Source: Bradyrhizobium glycinis (lineage in GTDB: Bacteria > Pseudomonadota > Alphaproteobacteria > Rhizobiales > Xanthobacteraceae). Taken from it: DNA of 64,000 nucleotides. Of the stretch, positions 15,284-26,483 are shown piece by piece. The position numbers and the translations under genes were made by a program. The stretch's first letter is position 1, and every line of letters begins with the position of its first letter. The notes below the pieces were generated by a model. It searched no databases, was not told the DNA's origin, and saw nothing but the letters and a program-made list of their open reading frames with translations. The stretch covers positions 124,001-188,000 of the forward strand of contig NZ_JACCHQ010000015.1 in the NCBI RefSeq assembly GCF_016031655.1, in the 5' to 3' direction.

Positions 15284-18112
15284 TCAACCGGCGAGCGCGG
15301 TCCTCAGCATCTTGGCGAGCTCGGACTTGCGGTAGGGCTTGGCCAGCAGCAGCACGCCGGAATCGAGCCGGCCATGATGGACGATCGCGTTCTCGGTGTA
15401 GCCAGAGGTGAACAGCGTCTTCAGGTCGGGGCGGCGCTTGTGCGCTTCGTCAGCCAGCTGGCGGCCGTTCATGTTGCCGGGCATGATGATGTCGGTGAAC
15501 AGCAGGTCGATGGTCTCGTCGCTGTCGATGATATTGAGCGCCTCGGCCCCGTTGGCGGCCTCGAGCGCGGTATAGCCGAGGCTCTTGACCTGCGTCACGA
15601 CATACTGCCGCACCAAGGCATCGTCCTCGACGATCAGGATCTTCTCGCTACCGCCGGTGATTGGCGCGTTCTGGAGCGATTCGAACTCGGTGTCCTGCAC
15701 CCCGGTCGAGCGCGGCAGGTAGATCTTCACGCTCGTGCCGTGGCCTTCCTCGCTGTAGATCTTGATGTGCCCGCCCGACTGCTTGACGAAGCCGAACACC
15801 ATGCTGAGGCCAAGGCCAGTGCCCTTGCCGACCTCCTTGGTCGTGAAGAACGGATCGAACACCCGGTCGATCAGCTCGGCAGGAATTCCGCTGCCGGTAT
15901 CGCTGACCGCGATCATCACGTAATTGCCGGCAACCACGTCGGGGTTCATGCTGGCATAGCCGTCGTCGAGAAAGATGTTGCGCGTCTCCAGCACCAGGGT
16001 GCCGCCCTCGGGCATGGCGTCGCGCGCGTTCAGTGCGAGATTGAGGATCGCGGTGGAGAGCTGGCCCGGGTCGACCAGCGTCGGCCAGGCATCCTCGGTG
16101 AGCTGCGGCATGATGGTGATCTGCTCGCCGAGCGTCGGATGCAGCAACTTGGCGGCTTCGAGCACCAGTGCGTTGACGTCGATCTCGCGCGGCTGGAGCG
16201 GCTGCTTGCGGGCGAAGGCGAGCAGATGCTTGGTCAGCTGCGCGCCGCGCTCGGCGGCGTCGTCGATCAGCTTGGTGATCGCGGCAAGCTCGGGCCGGTC
16301 GGCGACCGCGTCGCTGAGAATGCCGATCGTGCCCGTGATCACGGTCAGCACGTTGTTGAAGTCGTGGGCGACGCCGCCGGTCAATTGGCCGATCGAGTCC
16401 ATTTTCTGGACCTGCCTGAGCTGGGCTTCGGCGGCCTGCTTGTCGGTGAGGTCGCGGCCGATGAAGAAGTGGCGTTTCACCGGTTCCGACCACGTGCCCA
16501 TCCAGTTCAGCGTGACCTCGTGACCGTCGTAATGGTAGTAGCGCGCCTCGAAGCTGCGCTTGACCGCGCCGCGACGGGCTGCGCGCATCTCGTTCCGCGT
16601 GTTCTCGAGATCGTCGGGATGGATGAACTCGATCGCGTTGTGCCCGACCATGTCCTCGGGGCTGTAGCCGAGAATGTTCCGCACGCTCGGGCTGACCTGG
16701 ATGAAATTGCCATAGCCGTCGGTGACAAGGATCAGGTCCTGCGATGTCTCGAAGATGCGCTGGCGTTCCTCGGTCTCGCGGCGCAGCTTCTCTCTGGCCT
16801 GCTTTTCTTCCGTGATGTCATGGGCGATCTTGGAGACGCCGATGATCTCTCCATCGTCGGTCCGCAGCGGTGAGATGTTCAGGACGACGTCGAGAGGGCG
16901 GCCGTCCTTCCGAATTCGGACCGTCTCGTGCTGGGCGATCGACTCGTTGCTGGCGATCCGGTTGAGGATGCTTCTGATTTCGCCCTTGCGATCTGGCGGC
17001 ACGATGATGTCGATCGGCTTGCCGACGGCCTCGGCGGCGGAGTAGCCGAACAGGTTCTCGGCGGCCTTGTTCCAGCTGGTGATGATGCCGTCGAGCGACT
17101 TGGTGATGATCGCGTCATTGGACGATTCGACCACGGCGCCGTAAAGCGCGAGGCGCTTGCCGAAATAGTCGCGTTCCGAGGCCGATTGCTGGCGCAACTT
17201 TCCGACGAGGCCCACTGTACGCGCCTGGAGGCGCACATTCTCGATCAGAAGCACCGCGAGCACGAAGGTCGCCGCGGCGAGCCCGTAGAGCCGGCCGGCA
17301 TAGAATCCGAGATCAAAGCGCGCGACGTTGACGATCGCCGACAGGGCGATGTCGAACAGCCAGGCGCACATGACCACCATGAGCCAGATGTCGATCACCG
17401 TATGCGGCCTGCGGAACCAGAGCGAGACCAGCGCGGCAAAGCTCAGCGACCACACGAAGGACACGACGCCGATCATGGTCGGCGTGTAGCGGCCCTCGCT
17501 CAACAGGACCGGCAACAGATCGTGCTGCGCGGTGACGATCCAGGCGAAGACCGCCATCGCGGCGACGACGCCGAGCCCGCAGGCATAGATCGCGTTGCTT
17601 GCCGCGCCGCGGATCCGGGGCCCCCCGTCCTTTTCCTTCAGCCAGGCATATGCCATCACGCAGAGCGGGAAGCCGGCGTGCCAGATCATGTAGAGCCACA
17701 CCGTGGTCTGCCGGCCCGCGCCCAGGAGTCCGGTCGGGGCGAACAGCCCTGGGAAGGTGAGGGCGTGAACCAGCGCCGCCGCGGCGGTGAAGAGATAGCC
17801 GCCGGCGAGCCACAGCAGCGCGCGGGTCCGCAGAATCGCAAATTGCGACAGCAGCAGCACCGCCGTGACGATGTCGCTCACGGCCAGCGCCGATTGGTAG
17901 CTGGCGACGAAGGCTGGCACCGGCAGCAGCGGGGTACCAGCGAATGGCACGGCTACGGCGAACAGGAGCGAAGACACACCGACGATCGTCAATGCTGCAG
18001 TGCGATCGGTCGAGGTGGCCGGCAGGGTCGACAGAAATGTGCTTCGGTCGATCGGCGCAGGCACGTCCATTTCGCGCGAGTCGGTGGGCTTGAGCATCTC
18101 CGCTAGTCTCAT
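15284..18112 (-). CDS. Hybrid histidine kinase with MASE4-like membrane domain, two PAS domains and a receiver
   Basis: A 942-residue signalling protein. The N-terminal third has about eight hydrophobic helices (residues ~40-300) in the pattern of a MASE4-type integral sensor. Two PAS domains follow (about 325-440 and 450-570), then HisKA with the phosphorylated His in GGVAHDFNNVLTVITG, a HATPase (NLALNARDAM, GTGLGLSMVFG) and a C-terminal receiver with DLLFTDIIMPG. The C-terminal receiver means phosphate can be relayed internally or to a phosphotransfer protein. It is divergent from a single-domain response regulator (18333), a likely partner. The start could also be the internal ATG of MLKPTDS or MDVPAP. 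Confidence 0.9.
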   Translation of the reverse strand: MRLAEMLKPTDSREMDVPAPIDRSTFLSTLPATSTDRTAALTIVGVSSLLFAVAVPFAGTPLLPVPAFVASYQSALAVSDIVTAVLLLSQFAILRTRALLWLAGGYLFTAAAALVHALTFPGLFAPTGLLGAGRQTTVWLYMIWHAGFPLCVMAYAWLKEKDGGPRIRGAASNAIYACGLGVVAAMAVFAWIVTAQHDLLPVLLSEGRYTPTMIGVVSFVWSLSFAALVSLWFRRPHTVIDIWLMVVMCAWLFDIALSAIVNVARFDLGFYAGRLYGLAAATFVLAVLLIENVRLQARTVGLVGKLRQQSASERDYFGKRLALYGAVVESSNDAIITKSLDGIITSWNKAAENLFGYSAAEAVGKPIDIIVPPDRKGEIRSILNRIASNESIAQHETVRIRKDGRPLDVVLNISPLRTDDGEIIGVSKIAHDITEEKQAREKLRRETEERQRIFETSQDLILVTDGYGNFIQVSPSVRNILGYSPEDMVGHNAIEFIHPDDLENTRNEMRAARRGAVKRSFEARYYHYDGHEVTLNWMGTWSEPVKRHFFIGRDLTDKQAAEAQLRQVQKMDSIGQLTGGVAHDFNNVLTVITGTIGILSDAVADRPELAAITKLIDDAAERGAQLTKHLLAFARKQPLQPREIDVNALVLEAAKLLHPTLGEQITIMPQLTEDAWPTLVDPGQLSTAILNLALNARDAMPEGGTLVLETRNIFLDDGYASMNPDVVAGNYVMIAVSDTGSGIPAELIDRVFDPFFTTKEVGKGTGLGLSMVFGFVKQSGGHIKIYSEEGHGTSVKIYLPRSTGVQDTEFESLQNAPITGGSEKILIVEDDALVRQYVVTQVKSLGYTALEAANGAEALNIIDSDETIDLLFTDIIMPGNMNGRQLADEAHKRRPDLKTLFTSGYTENAIVHHGRLDSGVLLLAKPYRKSELAKMLRTALAG

Positions 18113-18332
18113 TCGCCGGCAGTCCGTTCATCGTAGCGGGTTCTGGGCGCGGGTGGTCAACGGAACCGGGTTACGACTCAACCGAGGGTTACAGCTTACC
18201 TAATTTCGGTGAGAGCACGGAACAGGGATTGGTAAGGGGCGCTTTACTGGGCGGTGTCATAATGCCTTGCCACTGCGGCCGGTTCCAGGCTTGAAACAGG
18301 CGATTTTGATTTCGAGATCGGGAGTTTGCCCC

Positions 18333-18719
18333 ATGCCCCGCGTTCTCATCATCGACGACCAGAAGGACGTCCGCGCGATGGTGGCAATCGTGCTTCGGGT
18401 CAACCATTTCGAGGTCGTGGAGGCCGAAAGTGGCGCGGCGGGGCTGAAAGCCTTTGCGGAAAGCCCTTTTGACGCGGCGATTGTGGACATCTTCCTCGGC
18501 GATACCAGCGGCGTCGACGTCATCACCGCCTTGCGCGAACGCGCGCCGGCGCTGCCAGTGATTGCGGTTTCCGGGATGACGGCACTCGATTTCATGGACC
18601 AATCGCCCCACCTCGCCAACGTGGTCGGCCTGCAAAAGCCGTTTCGGCCGAACGATCTGCTGCAGGCCCTGCGGAAGGCCCAGGCCGCGGCCGGCGGCGA
18701 GATCTCGGCCGCGGTCTGA
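18333..18719 (+). CDS. Single-domain response regulator
   Basis: A 128-residue receiver domain without an output domain. The acidic pair Asp8/Asp9, phosphoacceptor Asp52 (AAIVDIFLGD) and conserved Lys (GLQKPF) are present. The start at 18333 (MPRVLIIDD) has a GGGAG site; longer starts lack one. It is divergent from the hybrid kinase at 15284-18112, about 220 bases apart, so it may receive phosphate from that kinase as a shuttle or as a CheY/DivK-like effector. Confidence 0.9.
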   Translation: MPRVLIIDDQKDVRAMVAIVLRVNHFEVVEAESGAAGLKAFAESPFDAAIVDIFLGDTSGVDVITALRERAPALPVIAVSGMTALDFMDQSPHLANVVGLQKPFRPNDLLQALRKAQAAAGGEISAAV

Positions 18720-18732
18720 CCGGGCAAAAGAA

Positions 18733-18752
18733 CGCCCCGGCAAGCCGGGGCG
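18733..18752. terminator. GC-rich hairpin between convergent genes
   Basis: Perfect stem CGCCCCGG-CAAG-CCGGGGCG, 8-9 bp, just after the response regulator stop and before the end of the convergent livK-type gene. There is no T-run, so it could work as a rho-assisted or bidirectional terminator, or only as an mRNA 3' stabiliser. Confidence 0.5.
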
Positions 18753-18828
18753 TGGTCGCGATGGCGGGAGCCTTCGGGATATCGCTGATCGGGATCCCCG
18801 AAGAGCATCCTGGATCAGGAACCCTTGA

Positions 18829-19947
18829 TCAGGAACCCTTGGCGCCGAGCTCGGCGTAATTGCCCTTGGCGTCCCACTTGTAGACGACATAGTCGATCTG
18901 CTTGAGGTCGCCCTTGGCGTCAATTTCGATCGGGCCGAGCACCGTGTCCCACTTGCCGGCCTTGATGGTCTCCATGACCTTCTTGGCGTCGGTGGTGCCG
19001 GCCTTCTTGACCGCCTGCGTCCAGACCTGCAGCGCAGCGTAGGTGTAGAGCGTATAGCCTTCCGGATCGATGCCCTTGGCCTTGAACGCCTCGACGATCT
19101 TCTTTGCGGTCGGCTTGTTGCGCGGATCGGGACCGAAGGTGAACAGCGTGCCTTCGCCGGCAGGACCGGTGATGGAGGCGTACTCCTTATCGGCGAGCGC
19201 GTCGCCCGACATCAGCACCGTCTTCATGCCCTGATCGCGCATCTGGCGCAGGATGAGGCCGGCTTCCTGATGGTAACCGCCGACATAGACGAGCTCGACA
19301 TTCTCCTTCTTCAGGCGCGAGACGATCGCGTTGAAGTCCTTGTCGCCCTTGTTGTAGGATTCGTACATCTTCTCGGTGATGCCGGCCTTGTTGAGCGCCT
19401 TCTTGGTCTCGTCGGCAAGACCCTTGCCGTAGGTGGTCTTGTCGTTGAGGATCGCGATGTTCTTGCCCTTGTAGTTCTTGGCGATGTACTGCGCCGCGAT
19501 CAGGCCCTGCTGGTCGTCGCGGCCGCAGACCCGCGCCACGTTCCACAGCTTGCGCTCGGTGAAGAGCGGGTTGGTCGAAGCCGGGGTGATTTGCAGGACG
19601 TTGCCGTCCGCATAGGCTTCAGAGGCCGGGATCGAAGACGACGAGCAGAAATGGCCGGCGACGAACGGGATCTTGGCGCCGGCGATCTTTTCCGCCACCG
19701 AGCGGGCCTGTTTCGGATCGCAGGCGTCGTCCTCGGCGTTGAGCGCGAGCTTCTTGCCGTTGACGCCGCCGGCGGCGTTGATGTCGGCGACGGCCATCTC
19801 GGCGCCGTTCTTCATTTGGCGGCCGAAGGCGGACTCGCCGCCGGTCATCGGGCCTGCGACTGCGACGGTGACATCCTGCGCAAATGCCGCGCTCGACAGC
19901 GCGAGCGATGCGCCGAATGCCAGACCGATGAGCTTCAGTGATTTCAT
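18829..19947 (-). CDS. livK: Branched-chain amino-acid ABC transporter substrate-binding protein
   Basis: A 372-residue periplasmic binding protein of the LivK/LivJ type I fold. A signal peptide is clear (MKSLKLIGLAFGASLALSSA then AFA-QD at about residue 23). Family features are VAVAGPMTGGESAFGRQMKNGAEMAV-type N terminus (binding Ser/Thr loop), two Cys (DACDP and GHFCSS) and a Y..Y..VQVW segment. It captures amino acids (probably branched-chain or other neutral ones) and delivers them to LivHM. It follows livF by about 150 bases on the same strand. The chosen start removes 18 poor-quality residues. Confidence 0.93.
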   Translation of the reverse strand: MKSLKLIGLAFGASLALSSAAFAQDVTVAVAGPMTGGESAFGRQMKNGAEMAVADINAAGGVNGKKLALNAEDDACDPKQARSVAEKIAGAKIPFVAGHFCSSSSIPASEAYADGNVLQITPASTNPLFTERKLWNVARVCGRDDQQGLIAAQYIAKNYKGKNIAILNDKTTYGKGLADETKKALNKAGITEKMYESYNKGDKDFNAIVSRLKKENVELVYVGGYHQEAGLILRQMRDQGMKTVLMSGDALADKEYASITGPAGEGTLFTFGPDPRNKPTAKKIVEAFKAKGIDPEGYTLYTYAALQVWTQAVKKAGTTDAKKVMETIKAGKWDTVLGPIEIDAKGDLKQIDYVVYKWDAKGNYAELGAKGS

Positions 19948-20099
19948 GAGATACCTCGCGGGTGGTCGCCTGTGGAAGTTGCCGGGCACGCCCCGGTTCA
20001 AACCGGCGCCATTCTTGAATGAATTCGAGGAGAAGTCACCGGCAAAATACGGGCATACGTCAAGATATCTAGCCGCATTCTCGCGCAGGGCGGGGCCGG

Positions 20100-20833
20100 T
20101 CAGTGCCGGCCGCCTTCCAGATAAGCGGCGCGGATTTCGGGGCGCTGCAGCAATTCGGCGCCGCTGCCGGCCAGCGTGATCAGGCCGTTGACCATGACAT
20201 AGCCGCGATGGGCGAGCTTGAGGGCGTGGTTGGCGTTCTGCTCGACGATCAGCACGGTCAGGCCGTCCTGCCGGTTCAGCGTGCGGATGGCGTCGAAAAT
20301 CTGCCGCGCGATGAGCGGGGCGAGCCCCAGCGAGGGTTCATCGAGCAGGAGCAGGCGGGGGCGGCTCATCAAGGCGCGGCCGATTGCGAGCATCTGCTGC
20401 TCGCCGCCGGACAGGGTTCCGCCGCGCTGGGTGAAACGTTCCTTCAGGCGGGGAAACAGGGCGAATACGCGCTCGAGCGTGCTCTCCCGTTCCGCCGGCG
20501 TGCTCTCGGTGACGTCGGCCCCCATCTGGAGATTCTCGGCGACGCTCATACGCGGGAAGATGCGGCGGCCTTCGGGCGACTGCGCGATGCGCAAATGGGC
20601 GATCTCGTGGGTCGGGACGGCCGTGATGTCCTTGCCCTCGTACAGGATCTGCCCGGCGCGGGCGCGCGGCTTGCCGAAGATCGTCATCATCAGCGTCGAC
20701 TTGCCGGCGCCGTTCGCGCCGATCAGCGCCACGATCTCGCCGGCATTGATGTCGACGTCGACGCCCTTTAGGGCCTCGATCTTGCCGTAGGCCGCGCGCA
20801 GGCCCCGGATCGCGAGCAGGGGGGATGCCGCCG

Positions 20834-20837
<4 letters not shown>
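20100..20837 (-). CDS. livF: Branched-chain amino-acid ABC transporter ATP-binding protein LivF
   Basis: A 245-residue ABC ATPase. Walker A is GANGAGKST (residues 40-48), the signature is LSGGEQQML, Walker B is LLLLDEPSLGLAP and the H-loop region is LIVEQNA, which is typical of LivF. With LivG it powers uptake through LivH/LivM at the inner membrane. It overlaps livG by 4 bases (ATGA), so the two are translationally coupled. Confidence 0.95.
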
Positions 20838-22983
<2,146 letters not shown>

Positions 22984-22993
22984 GCGCGCTCCG

Positions 22994-23911
22994 TCAGACT
23001 TTTTCGACTTCGGGACGGCCGAGCAGGCCGGTCGGCATGAAGATCAGCACGACGATCAGGATCGAGAATGCCGCAACGTCCTTGTACTCGACCGAGAAAT
23101 AAGCCGACCAGAACGTCTCGATCAGGCCGATCGCAAGCCCGCCGAGCATGGCGCCGGGCAGCGAGCCGATGCCGCCGAGCACGGCGGCGGTGAAGGCCTT
23201 GATGCCGGCGACGAAGCCCATGAAGAAATCGACCAGGCCGTAATAGAGCAGGTACATCAGGCCCGCGACGGCGGCAAGCGCCGCGCCGATCACGAAGGTC
23301 ATGGAGATGGTGCGGTCGACGTTGACGCCGAGCAGAGCCGCCATGGTCTGATCCTGCTCGCACGCGCGCATGTCGCGCCCGAGCCGGGTGCGCGACACGA
23401 GCCAGGTGAAGATCGCGAGCAGCACGATGGTGGTGATGACCACCATGATCTGGATGTTGGAGAGCTGGATCACGAAGCCGTCCTGGCTCTCATGCAGGGT
23501 GTAGCCGCCGGTGATGAAGGGCGGGATCGGCTTGACGCGGGCGCCTTGCGCCACTTGCGAATAATTCGTCAGCACGAACGACATGCCGATGGCCGACAGC
23601 ATCGGGGCGAGGCGGAACGAATGGCGCAGCGGCCGGTAGGCGATGCGCTCGATGGTCCAGCCATAGAGCGCCGTGATCGCCATCGACACCAGCAGCACCA
23701 CGAGCAGGATCACCGGAATAGCCGTGAGGCCGAGCGAGATCAGGATCAGGAAGGTGATGAGGGCGATGAAGCCGCCGATCATGAAGACGTCGCCATGGGC
23801 GAAGTTGATCATGCCGACGATGCCGTAGACCATCGTGTAGCCGATCGCGATCAGGCCGTAGATGGAGCCGAGCACGAGGCCGTTGATGAGCTGCTGGGCG
23901 AAATAATCCAT
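22994..23911 (-). CDS. livH: Branched-chain amino-acid ABC transporter permease LivH
   Basis: A 305-residue permease with about eight hydrophobic helices and the LivH patterns NGLVLGSIYGLIAIGYTMVY near the start, MINFAHGDVFMIGGF and GIKAFTAAVLGGIGSLPGAM near the end. It is the first gene of the operon livH-M-G-F, with livK behind it. The likely promoter region is 23912-24170. Confidence 0.95.
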   Translation of the reverse strand: MDYFAQQLINGLVLGSIYGLIAIGYTMVYGIVGMINFAHGDVFMIGGFIALITFLILISLGLTAIPVILLVVLLVSMAITALYGWTIERIAYRPLRHSFRLAPMLSAIGMSFVLTNYSQVAQGARVKPIPPFITGGYTLHESQDGFVIQLSNIQIMVVITTIVLLAIFTWLVSRTRLGRDMRACEQDQTMAALLGVNVDRTISMTFVIGAALAAVAGLMYLLYYGLVDFFMGFVAGIKAFTAAVLGGIGSLPGAMLGGLAIGLIETFWSAYFSVEYKDVAAFSILIVVLIFMPTGLLGRPEVEKV

Positions 23912-24173
23912 AAGCTGCCGTACCCAAACTTGACGCGGCTCAAAGGGAGCTCTTGCAGAGAGTTCTTGGGCCCCGGCAGCCCTTGAGCGTTCACCTGGTT
24001 TTGTAACAGGAGGGAACTGGCGGCTGCAACTGGCCTGGTCTCCGCCTTAAGGCTTGTACAGAGATCATTTTGCCGCCGGGTTCCTCGCGCTGCGAGGAAC
24101 CCGGTTCCCGAGGCAACCAAAGCGAATGCCGGTCGTTATGTTGGTTCTGACGTCCAACAAGGGAGTTTCCCGA

Positions 24174-24338
24174 ATGACGAAGCAGCAGAACCAGCAGCCC
24201 GGTCAGCAGAGTCAGAATCCCGGCCAGCGCAACCCGCAGCAGCAGGGTGGCGGTCAGAAACCCGGACAGCAGCAGCAGGACCCGCGCCAGGGTGATCGGC
24301 CCGGCCAGCAAGGCGGCCAGCGCAGCCAGGACGAATAG
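24174..24338 (+). CDS. Small Gln/Gly/Pro-rich protein
   Basis: A 54-residue low-complexity protein (MTKQQNQQPGQQ...), composed almost only of Gln, Gly, Pro, Asn, Arg and Asp, so intrinsically disordered and soluble. GGGAG lies about nine bases before the ATG, and a strong rho-independent terminator follows 22 bases after the stop, so it has its own transcript. Small Q/G-rich stress-type proteins of this shape occur in Rhizobiales, but I cannot name the family. Confidence 0.7.
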   Translation: MTKQQNQQPGQQSQNPGQRNPQQQGGGQKPGQQQQDPRQGDRPGQQGGQRSQDE

Positions 24339-24360
24339 TTTGGGAGCCCGTGAGCAGGAG

Positions 24361-24388
24361 GGCCCCGCCATAAGGCGGGGCCTTTTTT
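24361..24388 (+). terminator. Rho-independent terminator after the Gln/Gly-rich gene
   Basis: Perfect 9-bp stem GGCCCCGCC-ATAA-GGCGGGGCC followed by six T. It is one of the best terminators in the window. Confidence 0.92.
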
Positions 24389-24400
24389 GTGCTTGGTGTG

Positions 24401-24472
24401 TTCCGGGGCGATGCGAAGCATCGAACCCGGAATCCCGAGATTCCGGGTTCGGCTCTCCGAGCCGCCCCGGAA
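24401..24472. repeat. Palindromic repeat family A, copy 2
   Basis: Starts TTCCGGGGCGATGCG and ends GCCCCGGAA, with internal AACCCGGAATCCCGAGATTCC-type inverted arms. The outer GTCA is lost (GTGTTCC here) and the right end reads GGAATGCAG, so this copy is degenerate at its edges. Confidence 0.8.
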
Positions 24473-24599
24473 TGCAGAGCTAGGTCCGGCCCAGTTAAGG
24501 TAAACAAAGGGTTTAAATTGCCGCCGCAGTCTGTTGCGAGTTAGCTCCGGCAGGCCGTCGCCTTCCATCGGAGGCTCGGTAAACCACGCGGGAAGCGGC

Positions 24600-25139
24600 A
24601 TGTTCAGGAATTGGCGGATCGGCTCGGTCAACGGCGCGCTGCTGGCGGCCTATTTCATTCCCGTGTGGAGCCTCGTCGTCTTCAACATCATTGTCGCGCC
24701 CGTGCACGGCCTCTACGAGCGGCCGAGCGTCGCGGTGGCGCTGTACCTCAGCGACCATCTGCAGATGGCCGGCATGGACACGGTGCGTGCCGCCTGGCTG
24801 CTGGCGCTCGGACGGCTGACCGTGGTGGCGTTCTTCGCGATCTACCTCGTGCTGCTCTGCATTCCCCGCACCCGCAAGGGCGGCGGCAGCGACGAGGCGC
24901 TCGGTATTGCGCTGGCGATCGGCAGCCTGATCTCCTTTGCCAGCATGGTGATGGCCTCCAAGGTCGGAGAGCTGGCCGCGCTTCGGCTGCACGCCACCGA
25001 ACTCCTGCTCCTGCTCGGCGCCGCGGTCGTGCTCGTGATCGAGAAGCCGGTGGCTGCGCCGAAGGCGGCCGAAGCCGCCGCGCCGCCGAATCTTCAGCCT
25101 TTAGGTCTTGAGCAGGCCGAGCTCCTGCACAATCGCTGA
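24600..25139 (+). CDS. Four-helix membrane protein of unknown function
   Basis: A 179-residue protein with four hydrophobic helices (about residues 10-33, 64-88, 104-122 and 127-147) and a short Ala/Pro-rich tail. The start is the ATG of MFRNWRIG, with GGAAG nearby. Its 3' end overlaps the 3' end of the convergent pcaC-like gene by 39 bases. I recognise no family or partner. Confidence 0.75.
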   Translation: MFRNWRIGSVNGALLAAYFIPVWSLVVFNIIVAPVHGLYERPSVAVALYLSDHLQMAGMDTVRAAWLLALGRLTVVAFFAIYLVLLCIPRTRKGGGSDEALGIALAIGSLISFASMVMASKVGELAALRLHATELLLLLGAAVVLVIEKPVAAPKAAEAAAPPNLQPLGLEQAELLHNR

Positions 25140-25493
25140 GGCTTCCTTGACGGCGTGGTTCGCCGCCGGCACGCCGCAATAGATCGCCTGCTGCAGCAGG
25201 ATCTCCTTTATGTCGTCGGGCGTGAAGCCGCCTTCGGCCAGCGCCGCACGCACGTGCAGGCGGAATTCGTCCCATTGCCCGAGCGCGACCATGGTGCCGA
25301 TCACCAGCACCCGGCGCGTGCGCTCCTCGAAATGCGGCCGCGTCCAGATCTCGCCCCAGGCGTAGCGGGTGATCAGGTCCTGGAAGTCGGTGTTGAAGGC
25401 ATTGCGGTTCGCGATCGACTTGTCGACCCAGGCATTGCCCAGCACCTTGCGGCGCACGTCCATGCCGGCATCGCGGCGCTTCTGGTCGTCCAT
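25101..25493 (-). CDS. pcaC: 4-carboxymuconolactone decarboxylase
   Basis: A 130-residue enzyme of the AhpD-like carboxymuconolactone decarboxylase family. It converts 4-carboxymuconolactone to 3-oxoadipate enol-lactone in protocatechuate breakdown. The core helical motif ERTRRVLVIGTMVALGQWDEF and QAIYCGVPAANHAV are visible; the second contains the His of the family signature. The start is MDDQKRRDAG at 25493. It is the last gene of pcaB-D-C; the upstream gap carries a palindromic repeat. Confidence 0.92.
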   Translation of the reverse strand: MDDQKRRDAGMDVRRKVLGNAWVDKSIANRNAFNTDFQDLITRYAWGEIWTRPHFEERTRRVLVIGTMVALGQWDEFRLHVRAALAEGGFTPDDIKEILLQQAIYCGVPAANHAVKEASAIVQELGLLKT

Positions 25494-25509
25494 TCTATCC
25501 TCCTCTCCC

Positions 25510-25593
25510 TCATTGCGAGCGCAGCGAAGCAATCCAGAATATGTGTCCGCGGAGACGGACTGGATTGCTTCGTCGCTACGCTCCTCGCAATGA
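25510..25593. repeat. Palindromic repeat, TCATTGCGAG family (family D)
   Basis: Inverted repeat with left arm TCATTGCGAGCGCAGCGAAG and CAATCCAG, a spacer, and right arm CTGGATTG, GCTTCGTCGCTACGCTCC and TCGCAATGA. It fills the gap between pcaD and pcaC and may form a hairpin in the operon transcript. Confidence 0.8.
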
Positions 25594-25602
25594 CGGCTGT
25601 TG

Positions 25603-26385
25603 CTAACGCTGCGTCAGGAACCCCACCACGGCATCCGTGAACGCATGCGGCTGCTCGACGTTCGAAATGTGCGCGGCGTCGATGATGGTCATGCTGGCGC
25701 CGGGAATGCTGGAGCGGATCAATTCGGCCGCCGAGATCGGCGTCGCCGCGTCGTGGCGGCCGGCGATCACCAGCGTCGGGCTCTTGATTTTCGGCAGCAG
25801 CGCGCGCTGGTCCAGCGTCGACAGCGCCTCGCAGCAGGCGAGATATCCTTCAACCGGGGACGCCAGCAGCATCGACTTCATCTTCGCGGTGATCGCAGGC
25901 TCGCGCTCGCGGAAATCTTGGGTGAGCCAGCCCGCGATCACGGCATCGGCGACGGCAGCAATGCCGCCCTCCTTCACCGCCTTGATGCGGTTGTGCCAGT
26001 TTGTCGGATCGGGATAATAGCAGGAGGTGTTGGCGAGGATGAGCTTGCCGAACCTTTCGGGCGCATTGGCGCCGAGCCATTGCCCGACCATGCCGCCCAT
26101 CGACAGGCCGCACCAATGCACCTTCTCGATGTTGAGATCGTCGAGGATCGCGAGCACGTCGCGGCCGAAGCGCTCCATCGTGTAGGGGCCGGGCGGGACG
26201 TTGGACTTGCCGTGGCCGCGGCGGTCGTAGCGGATGACGCGGAACACCTGCGTCAGCGCCTTCATCTGCGGCTCCCACATCTGCAGCGTGCAGCCGAGCG
26301 AGTTCGACAGCATCAAGGTCGGCCCGCCGTCGCGGCCTTCGACGGAGACGTTCAGCAGGCATCCGTCGGCATCGATCATGGGCAT
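25603..26385 (-). CDS. pcaD: 3-oxoadipate enol-lactonase
   Basis: A 260-residue alpha/beta hydrolase that opens 3-oxoadipate enol-lactone to 3-oxoadipate. The nucleophile elbow is GLSMGGM (Ser near residue 94), the acid is in AGRHDAATP, and the His is near the C terminus (DAAHISNVEQP). The start is MPMIDADG at 26385. It sits between pcaB and pcaC on the same strand, which fixes the pathway role over other alpha/beta hydrolases. Confidence 0.92.
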   Translation of the reverse strand: MPMIDADGCLLNVSVEGRDGGPTLMLSNSLGCTLQMWEPQMKALTQVFRVIRYDRRGHGKSNVPPGPYTMERFGRDVLAILDDLNIEKVHWCGLSMGGMVGQWLGANAPERFGKLILANTSCYYPDPTNWHNRIKAVKEGGIAAVADAVIAGWLTQDFREREPAITAKMKSMLLASPVEGYLACCEALSTLDQRALLPKIKSPTLVIAGRHDAATPISAAELIRSSIPGASMTIIDAAHISNVEQPHAFTDAVVGFLTQR

Positions 26386-26397
26386 GGCATGTCCCTC

Positions 26398-26482
26398 GTC
26401 ATGCGCTGGCTTGACCCGCGCATCCATTTAGAAAAAGAATCTTTCCCAGATGATGGATTGCCGGGTCAAGCCCGGCAATGAC
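26398..26482. repeat. Palindromic repeat, GTCATGCCCGG family (family B, copy 1)
   Basis: Left arm GTCATGCGCTGGCTTGACCC and GCATCCA; right arm TGGATTG, CCGGGTCAAGCCCGGCAA and TGAC. It lies in the 98-base gap between pcaB and pcaD, so it is transcribed within the operon. Confidence 0.75.
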
Positions 26483-26483
26483 A

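Noticed and set aside
15374..16873. 499-residue plus-strand ORF opposite the hybrid kinase
   Set aside because: Antisense shadow caused by high GC at third positions.
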